DNA of 64,000 nt from Linnemannia schmuckeri (lineage: Eukaryota; Mortierellomycota; Mortierellomycetes; Mortierellales; Mortierellaceae). Location: contig JANATG010000002.1 of assembly GCA_029449235.1 (NCBI GenBank), forward strand, positions 2,666,001 to 2,730,000, given 5' to 3'. Both the position numbers and the translations under genes were made by a program. Shown in pieces: positions 57,297 to 64,000 of the stretch (positions are counted from its first letter, which is position 1; each line of letters opens with the position of its first letter). The notes under the pieces are model-generated. The model was not told the DNA's origin and made no database searches. It was given only the letters and a program-made list of their open reading frames with translations.

Positions 57297-58027
57297 ACTA
57301 ATAGACAATCGTCAATTACTTTTATTATCTTATATCATTAATATAACTTCAGTGTACTCCTCTGTCGCTCTCCTTCACGTCCACAAATCCACCAGTTCTC
57401 ACTTCTCATCCCCATCAGCAAATACCCCTTCTACGAGGACTAAAGGACAGTCAACAGCGCCGCGTTGGACCAGCAGCTTCTGATGTGTCGAAGTTAGACC
57501 AGTCGCTCCCTCGAGCACCGTACCCTCAGTACAAAGTGTTCGGATATTGAAACCTCAAAGGTACTTTTGAATGCGTTGGGTGATTAATGCCTTTTAGAAC
57601 TTGACTAATGGAAGGTGCGTCATTGTTGGATATGCGTTCTGGACGAAAAGGATCGATCGAGGCACTTAAGAGCTGATCACTGTTGCCGATATAAAACAGT
57701 CGGATGTGGATGAGTAACTGTTGACGAGAGTAATCGCTGGACGGCCGGTTAACGATCGTGAAAATGGGTGAATGAAGGCTCTATGTTGTGGGGATCACAA
57801 AAGCAAATTGGGGATGAGGAGCATGTGTGATGGAGGCGAGGAAAGTTGTGAAAAAGCAGCTCAAAAGGGAGGAGGAGGAGTGTCGAAGGATAAGAGAGTA
57901 GCTGAGGAGGGGAGGAAGTCGTGAGAACGCAGATAAGTGTGCAGGATACTACCAGCTTATCTCAGATCTAATGGATCGTCAAATCACGGTTTCAGATAAC
58001 GTTATCACACACAGGACATCGCCTATA
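57297..58027. other. Gene-free stretch before the transposon
   Basis: Contains the permease 3' region. No further gene seen. Confidence 0.4.
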
Positions 58028-58116
58028 CAGCACTTTTTGCAGAATGCTTCAATTTTGTTAACAAAATTGAAGTATTTCAATGAATTAAAAATATATTACG
58101 GGTGCTATTCAGTCGA
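58028..58116 (+). repeat. Left terminal inverted repeat (89 bp)
   Basis: Reverse complement of 60165-60253 with a single T/C difference. It contains a 26-bp perfect palindrome at 58047-58072 centred on GTTAAC. Confidence 0.92.
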
Positions 58117-58258
58117 TGGTGACGTAAAGCAGACCTTATATCCTTGCAGATTTTGCCTCATATCTTCATCAGCAATAGTATGTCCCCACACACACTCTCG
58201 CACACATCACTTTCCCCTTTCACTTCCTTAGTAACATTATCTTTCTATACCATCCAAC

Positions 58259-60172
58259 ATGCCAAAATATAACGGACCCCGTACCATTACCGGCAAACAT
58301 TCGCGAAACTCTTCTCTCATGGACATCACGTCCACGTTCAGCCAGCTCCAGAACGGCACTTCAGCACGACCGGAGGAAGGACAGGCGCTGGAGTACTACA
58401 CATTGTTGGCCAAGGCTCGGGCTGGCACTGACGAACAACAACCTCAAAAGCCTGCTAGATCGAAACCCGAGAGAGGTGCTGGGTTTTCCCTAAGGAGTCG
58501 GATGGAGTTGGTCGAGATCTTTCGCTACCTCAAAAGGACGAACGCAAAAGTTAATGCCTCCAATTTTCATCAGTTTGTACACCGCTCCGTCCACAGATTG
58601 TCGATAATAAAGTGGGACAGGGACTTCGACAAGATCAAGTTTGATGTGGCGCATGGTCGAGGTAACAAATGCACGCTCTCGACAAGTCCAGCTGACCTAG
58701 TACGACACATAATGGACAAGACCGTCTATGAGTGGCTACTGGAGGTTCGAAAGAGCAACGGCATTGTCAGTGGTCTTCAGCTCGAGGCCGCAGCCAATTC
58801 CGTTCTTCACATTCTGATGGATGACATTTGCGACTTCGATGATATCCCTCATGGTCGTTCAATCTCTTTCACGGCGTCGTGGCGCTCGAGGATGACGCAG
58901 GAATACGGTGTCGCCTACTGCAGTCTCTAAGGAGAAGCAGGATCTGTCGATAAGGACGCCATTGCAGGAAGGATGGACGAAATCCGCAACATATGCTCTA
59001 ACTTCGAAGCCGATGATATCTATAACTGCGATGAGACTGGAATGTACCTCAAGGAGCTTTCCACACGCTCTTACACTGCGGAGGAGTTCATAAGCGGTAC
59101 CAAAGCAGAGCGGGGAGGCGCAAATCGAGTATCGATTCTCTTCTGTGTCAACACCACTGGCTCTTCGCTTGCCCGAGCAGCAGCGGTAGAAGCTTTGAGA
59201 CCCCTTGTCATAGGTAAGGCTTCAAACAAGCTGTGTTGTTGTTCTGAAAAAAAAAAAAAAAAATTAAAAATTAATTATCTTGTCTCTTTACTTGCTACCC
59301 TAGGTGCGCATCTTGCTCGAGGTATCCAATCATGCCCTGAAATCCCTATCACCTCGCTAAAACATGCAAATGGATACATGACTTAGGATCTATTCAAGGA
59401 TTGGCTTCATTCTTTTGATGACACACTCATCAACAGAAGTCTTCTGCTTGTCGACTCATGTGGAGCACACGGCAAACCTAGCGCAGTGGACCCACTTACA
59501 GGAGAGACATGGAAACATCTTCAGATCGAGCGCCTGCCACCCAATTCAACGTCCGTCACTCAACCTTTGGACCAAGGGATAATCAGTGTATTCAAACGAT
59601 AATACCTCGAGATGCTCAGCAACAAAGCAGTTACACAACAGTACATCACCGGGAAGAAGATTACCAAAGGCAAGGCATGGTCACTTATTTCGTACGCGTG
59701 GTCTCATGTCAAGGCTGCAACAGTGAGGCATTGTTTTTGCAAAGCGGGGGTCCTCTCAATAGCGCAAGTTGATAGGCTGGAGCGGGAATCGTTGGACGTG
59801 GAGGAGCAAACACCACTGTATCCGCCTGTGGCAGACACTGGCGCAAATCGAGTCAAGGGGCGTTATATACGCTTGGTTGCTTCGGTCATGGACGGCGACA
59901 GGGTTCAGTTTTCCCTCGACAAGAACCAAAAGGACGCACAAGATATGGCAGAGGCGATCAAGCAGAAGGTGCGCGACAAGATCACCAAGAGGTACGACCT
60001 ACGAGACAGAAGCTCTTCCATTGAACCTGATGCTGTCGAGTCGTTCAAGTCCAAGTACGAAGGAGAGCATTTTGCGACTATGGTGGTCGAGTTACTTGGG
60101 AGTGACGATGCGAGCCACCGAAAAGCAGCGCGATTGATGATCCGTATTTCCAAGCAGAATAAAATCGACTGA
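58259..60172 (+). pseudogene. Pogo-like transposase, interrupted by three nonsense codons
   Basis: One reading frame runs from ATG 58259 to TGA 60170-60172 and contains only three internal stops: TAA 58928-58930, TAG 59384-59386, TAA 59600-59602. There is no frameshift. A 90-nt intron (59214-59303, GTAAGG...CCCTAG) may be removed; its length keeps the frame either way. Domains: an N-terminal region with a CENP-B-type HTH (ASWRSRMTQEYGV at its end), then the DDE_1 nuclease. Its acidic residues can be placed in YNCDETGMYLKEL, LLVDSCGAHGKP and NSTSVTQPLDQGIISVFK. The C-terminus is highly charged. As written it cannot give a full protein without readthrough. Confidence 0.85.
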
Positions 60173-60253
60173 ATAGCACCCGTAATATATTTTTAATTCA
60201 TTGAAATGCTTCAATTTTGTTAACAAAATTGAAGCATTCTGCAAAAAGTGCTG
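60165..60253 (-). repeat. Right terminal inverted repeat (89 bp)
   Basis: It contains a 34-bp perfect palindrome at 60205-60238 centred on GTTAAC. The stop codon of the transposase (60170-60172) lies inside this repeat. Confidence 0.92.
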
Positions 60254-60866
60254 AAGGTACAATACTGAAACTGATTACAGCCAATAATAATAGCTTTTCC
60301 GCAACGCTTACTGTGAGAGAAAGCAAACATTCACCCATCCATCTTCCACAAGCAAAGATAGAGTGATGCAACAGTGAGAGGGAAAAAATGATGGCATGTG
60401 GTTATTTTCTTTGATTGTTCACATTCCCCGCCACCCATCACCATCAAAGCTTTATCTATCTCTTTTGACCGCCACTTGGGGATTTTCGATGTGAGATAGT
60501 TTAGCAATGCCATTGAAGCATCAAATTTCCACTGTTCAACAAGAAATGTCTCCTAGTCTGGCTTTTGTGCCTTTCACAAAAAAAGAAATAAAGAAAGAAA
60601 AACAAAGAATCGACGCGTAAGAACTTGCTCTTTTCATAACTTTTTATTATTTTTTCCTTTTCTCGTTTTGTATTTATTGTATTCATGTTTGTGTTGACAG
60701 GGGTATTCATAAAGGGGAAAAGAGAAAAAGATAGAAGAAAGGAGTACATCCAATGATCAAGAAGAAGGGAGCGAGGTAGCGGATGTATATGTACAGCAAA
60801 AGACAGAGGAGGGTTGGTCGTTGTATCCTGTTCATGATCTTGACGGTCGAGGTGATGTGTCCAATG
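60254..60866. other. Intergenic region between transposon and Cdc20
   Basis: Holds the 3' region of the Cdc20 gene. No other gene seen. Confidence 0.4.
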
Positions 60867-63646
60867 TTATCGGATGCGGGTCATTGAGGAAATAGACTTG
60901 CCGTTGAGGAACCCGCCTCCAGTTCCGCCATCGCCACCACAATCGCCATCATCCTCCAACAATCCACCACTGCCACTTCCAGTACAAGCAGAGCCCGACA
61001 ACGACAACTTGGCCCTCTTACTACTACCCTTGCCATCCTTGGGCTGCTTCTCAAACAGCTTCCAAAACTTCAAATTCTCGTCATTCGCAACCGTTGCCAC
61101 AGTTTGTCCATCAGGTGACACCGCAGAATGCAGCACTCTGGAGTCATGGGCAGCAGGGATATCCACTACCTTGCTCATCGACGGGTAGCTGTATACCGAC
61201 AAGTTGTTGTTCGGGTACCCATGGGACGACATGAACTCCTTGTACTCCTTGGCCCAGATGATCGATGTGACCTGAGATCCTGCGTTCAGCGTGTTCACGC
61301 GCGCGCCTGTTGTCGAGTTCCAAAAGTGAATTTGCTTGTCGTATGTGCCTCCTCCTGACGCTAGCAAATTCAACTGCCACGGACACCACGCCAGCGCCTA
61401 CAAATCATTGTCCATACACAACGGATTAAGTTAGACTGCTATTCAACAAAAAAAACAACGGGTCAAATATCAAATATAGAGCGAATAAAAAGTACCTTGA
61501 CGGCGGCGGTATGGTTGGTTTTGGTGTATTTTGGGACGGAGGAGCGAGCATCCCAGATGTTGACAATGTTATCGTTCGCACCACTGGCCAGCTGCATACC
61601 ATCGCTTCTCCAGGTCAGCCCACAGACCTCGTTCGTATGGTTCGACAGCTCCGCAACCTTGTGGTTATGTACACGGACATCGTGGTTCCAGATCGATCCA
61701 TCTCTGCATCCAGAACTGACGATCTGCTTGTCCCAAGCCAACACTCCAACACGTGCTGCATGTCCGGACATGGTACGGAGCTTGGTCTTCGTCTCGACAT
61801 CCCAGACTTGAACATCACCTTCAAAGGTTCCGATTGCCAGCGACGCGCCGTCGTATGCCCATGAGACCGAGGTGATCGAATCCAGGTTGCCCTTCAGCGT
61901 CACCAAAGACTCGACTTGACCCGAATCAGCATTCCATACATACACTGACTTGTCCAGTCCGATCGCCAGCTGATTCATACAAGACCACGACAACAGGTTC
62001 AGGTAATAATCATCCACCAATCCAGGCGCGTCTAGGATCTTTTCAGGGCTAGTCAAGATGGTCCTCTTCTTCAACAGTAAATTCGAGTTGGACCGCGTGA
62101 AACTTGGGTGGCGACTATACATCTGCCGAACCACAGACGATTCGCGATTGTCCAGCGAAGGAGCTTCGGCATTGAAGCACAGAATGCGGCTGTTAAGATC
62201 AAGACCACACGCCTTGGCAACCTCTTGACTATAGGCTGATCCATCCAGAGGGTCGACAGGGATATAGTGGCGAGTCGAAGCAGATGATCCTGAAAATGAA
62301 GGTGTTCGATGGAGTGTTGAGCCCTTAGCCATGTCAATCTTGACCTGTGCACTCGCCATATCAATCCTTCTGGGTATAAACCGGTCTCCCTATTTGTTAC
62401 CATATTATTATGATGAGGGTTAGGAAGTCATACAAAACAACAATACGAAGATACACGCACATCAAAAGCAAGCAATGCAACACGATTTAATCCTTACCGG
62501 GTTAAAGGTGCGTTTGCCCTTCTTGGGTGAAGCATTGCCGCCGATCCAGTCGTTCTTAACAACCTCGAGTTTCTTAGTCGTCGTCAAGTTGCCACAACTC
62601 ACAGTGCGTGTCAAGCAGGAGTTTGCCTGAGCTGCCAAAGACTTTGGGGTGACAATGGACGAGCTGCTCGTCACCCGAGAAAGACCTCCACCAGGTGTCC
62701 GTGGGCGCTGTGGTGATGTCGATGGTGTCTTAATTGTTGGCGGTCTAGTGCTTCCTGACTGTGAACTCATCGTGATATTGCTTTTGCTGGAAGGGGTCCT
62801 GAGTCCTGGAGGGTCGTTATTGGTTGTTGCGGTGGATGATGATACGCTGAAGGGTGATGGTGAAGAGGGGATGTTGAATTGTGAGGAAGGAGTTGAAGGG
62901 AATAAGCCGACGCCTGCGCTGGTCCTTTTGCCGAGGGTTGACTTTGGAGTTGAGGGGACGGAGGAAGAGAAGAGAGAGGAACGGTTGTTGCTGTTGCTGG
63001 GAGTTTTTGGTGGTTCAATGCTGAAATGGTCGGTCGTAGTTGTGTTTAATGTTGCCGAGGTGGTGGTAGCATTGCCTCCTTTTGCTGCTGCTATTGCTCC
63101 ACTGCTATTGTTCTCAGTACTGTTGTTACTGCTGTTGAATGTTTTGGCAAAAGACGGAGAGGAGCCTAACAGCAACGACGACTTGCCACTTCCAAATACT
63201 CCTGCAGTAACTGAAGCAGAAAATCTCGAACTACCACCTGCACTTCCTGCACCGCCTCTACTGCCGCTGTTTGAAAACCCGCCTCTTGCCACAGGCAGGG
63301 CCTTTCCGCTTCTGAGAGACTCCATATGTCGTAAAAACCGTGCTGCCTCCTTTGACGACTGGCTCGCTGCAGCCGAAGACGCGGTCGTGACGGCGGTGGC
63401 TGACGTCGTTGTTGCTGATGTAGAGGTTCCTGAAACTCCGCTGCTGGTACCGCACATCTTGCTTGCCCCTCCTATTCCTCCTGCAACGGCTTGAAGTGAA
63501 GCAAGGAAATGGTTCTTCTTGGCAGGTGAGCTTGGTGCTGATTTCCGTGCGGGAGAGAGGTGGCTTCGGCGCATTGCTGCAGTTGGAGACTGGTGTAAAG
63601 TGGATCCCATTGAGGATCTTTTCTTGTCTGGTGTACTGAACGACAT
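60867..63646 (-). CDS. CDC20: Cdc20/Fizzy-type APC/C co-activator
   Basis: Exons 63646-62498, 62389-61496 and 61397-60867 join to 857 residues. The N-terminal ~360 residues are Ser/Thr/Pro-rich with many SP/TP sites, candidates for CDK phosphorylation. Then comes NDWIGGNASPKKGKRTFNP and, right after intron 1, the C-box GDRFIPRR that docks on the APC/C. Seven WD40 blades follow (SVYVWNADSGQVESL, GDVQVWDVETKTKLRTMSGH, LASGANDNIVNIWDARS, IHFWNSTTGARVNTLNAGSQ and others). The protein ends TRIR, the Ile-Arg tail that binds APC/C subunits. It recognises degron substrates (securin, cyclin B) and activates their ubiquitination at anaphase. The N-terminal extension is longer than in yeast Cdc20. Start chosen at MSFSTPDKKRSS; the preceding CAG suggests an intron in the leader. 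Confidence 0.92.
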
Positions 63647-64000
63647 CTGTACTGGCGTTATTATTATTGTTAGGCTGCTGCTGCAAAAAAAAGGTGGACT
63701 TTGTGGACCTGCAGGGTATGTCAGGAGAGCAGATGGTTTACGCGTTGTTGTCGGGAAATCCACCACCCAAAACGAACAAGGAGCGAGATGAGGTTTTGCT
63801 GGGCGGCTGTATGAGTCGAGTGTATGCTGCTGTGTATGGGTCTTTGAGCGTGTATATGTCCGCAATGCAAAAAAGATTGAACCTTGAAAGGCCGCTTCCT
63901 TTGATTGTTGTCCTGCGTGTGGATGGTGAGTGTAGTAATGAAAAAAGCAAAGAAAAAGGTCGTTGCAAGGGGGTGTTCCTCGGACAAGTGAGCAGCTGTT
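63647..64000. other. Upstream region of Cdc20
   Basis: Presumed promoter and leader. The open frame continuing upstream of the chosen ATG lacks conserved features. No other gene seen. Confidence 0.4.

Larger units (their letters stand above)
58028..60253 (+). mobile_element. Pogo/Fot1-like DNA transposon with 89-bp TIRs
   Basis: The element is bounded by inverted repeats 58028-58116 and 60165-60253 with one mismatch in 89 bases. It starts CAGCACTTTTTGC and ends GCAAAAAGTGCTG. Total 2226 bp, encoding one transposase of the pogo/CENP-B class. The left flank ends in TATA, but no matching TA follows the right end (AAGG), so the usual TA duplication is not seen. The near identity of the TIRs means a young insertion. 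Confidence 0.9.

Noticed and set aside
58028..58036. TA target-site duplication of the pogo-like element
   Set aside because: TA is present at the left flank only; the right flank reads AAGG, so it is not claimed.
62649..63494. 281-codon plus-strand frame rich in Leu/Val
   Set aside because: Antisense of the Ser/Thr-rich N-terminus of Cdc20; no start context or family match.

Overview
This is a eukaryotic, intron-rich window, almost certainly from a filamentous fungus. Introns are short (about 55-150 nt) with GTAAGT/GTGAGT-type donors and TAG/CAG acceptors. The gene content includes a GH18 chitinase with a chitin-binding tail, a DASH subunit Dad1, an AzgA-type purine permease, a Cdc20 and a BRCA2 with many BRC repeats. 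Families of WD40-repeat and F-box/LRR genes, pyrimidine-rich leaders and Gln/Asn/Ser homopolymers suggest an early-diverging lineage such as Mortierellomycota; that placement is inference.

Layout. 0-10 kb is a mobile and decaying block: the end of a WD40 gene, a complete eight-exon Crypton-type tyrosine recombinase (minus strand), then two head-to-tail decayed F-box/LRR genes. The first of these was split by what looks like a processed retrogene: a 905-bp insert with an intact 87-codon ORF, a poly-A end and a 14-bp target-site duplication. 11.2-12.9 kb holds a secreted chitinase. 13-16.9 kb is relic-rich and largely non-coding. 16.9-23.8 kb is a seven-exon BRCA2 homologue, divergent across about 200 bp from an RluA-type pseudouridine synthase (24.0-25.5 kb). 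A flavin monooxygenase (25.6-27.3 kb) and two tandem secreted lipases (28.3-32.3 kb) follow on the minus strand.

32.3-39.9 kb is a second relic-rich stretch with a kinase pseudogene, diverged duplications, a minisatellite and a WD40 relic. 40-50.5 kb holds an intact F-box/LRR gene, a nitronate monooxygenase, ribosomal protein eS25, a PPR protein and Dad1. 50.6-53.6 kb is a long Gly/Gln-rich protein of unknown function. 55.5-57.3 kb is a purine permease whose frame is broken at a run of seven C. 58.0-60.3 kb is a pogo-like DNA transposon with 89-bp terminal inverted repeats and a transposase interrupted by three nonsense codons. The window closes with Cdc20 (60.9-63.6 kb).

No operon-like functional grouping is visible. 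Housekeeping genes (BRCA2, Cdc20, Dad1, eS25, PPR, pseudouridine synthase) are compact islands between relic-rich stretches. Exon coordinates were worked out by hand from splice signals and reading-frame continuity. Every multi-exon model sums to a multiple of three except the frameshifted permease.
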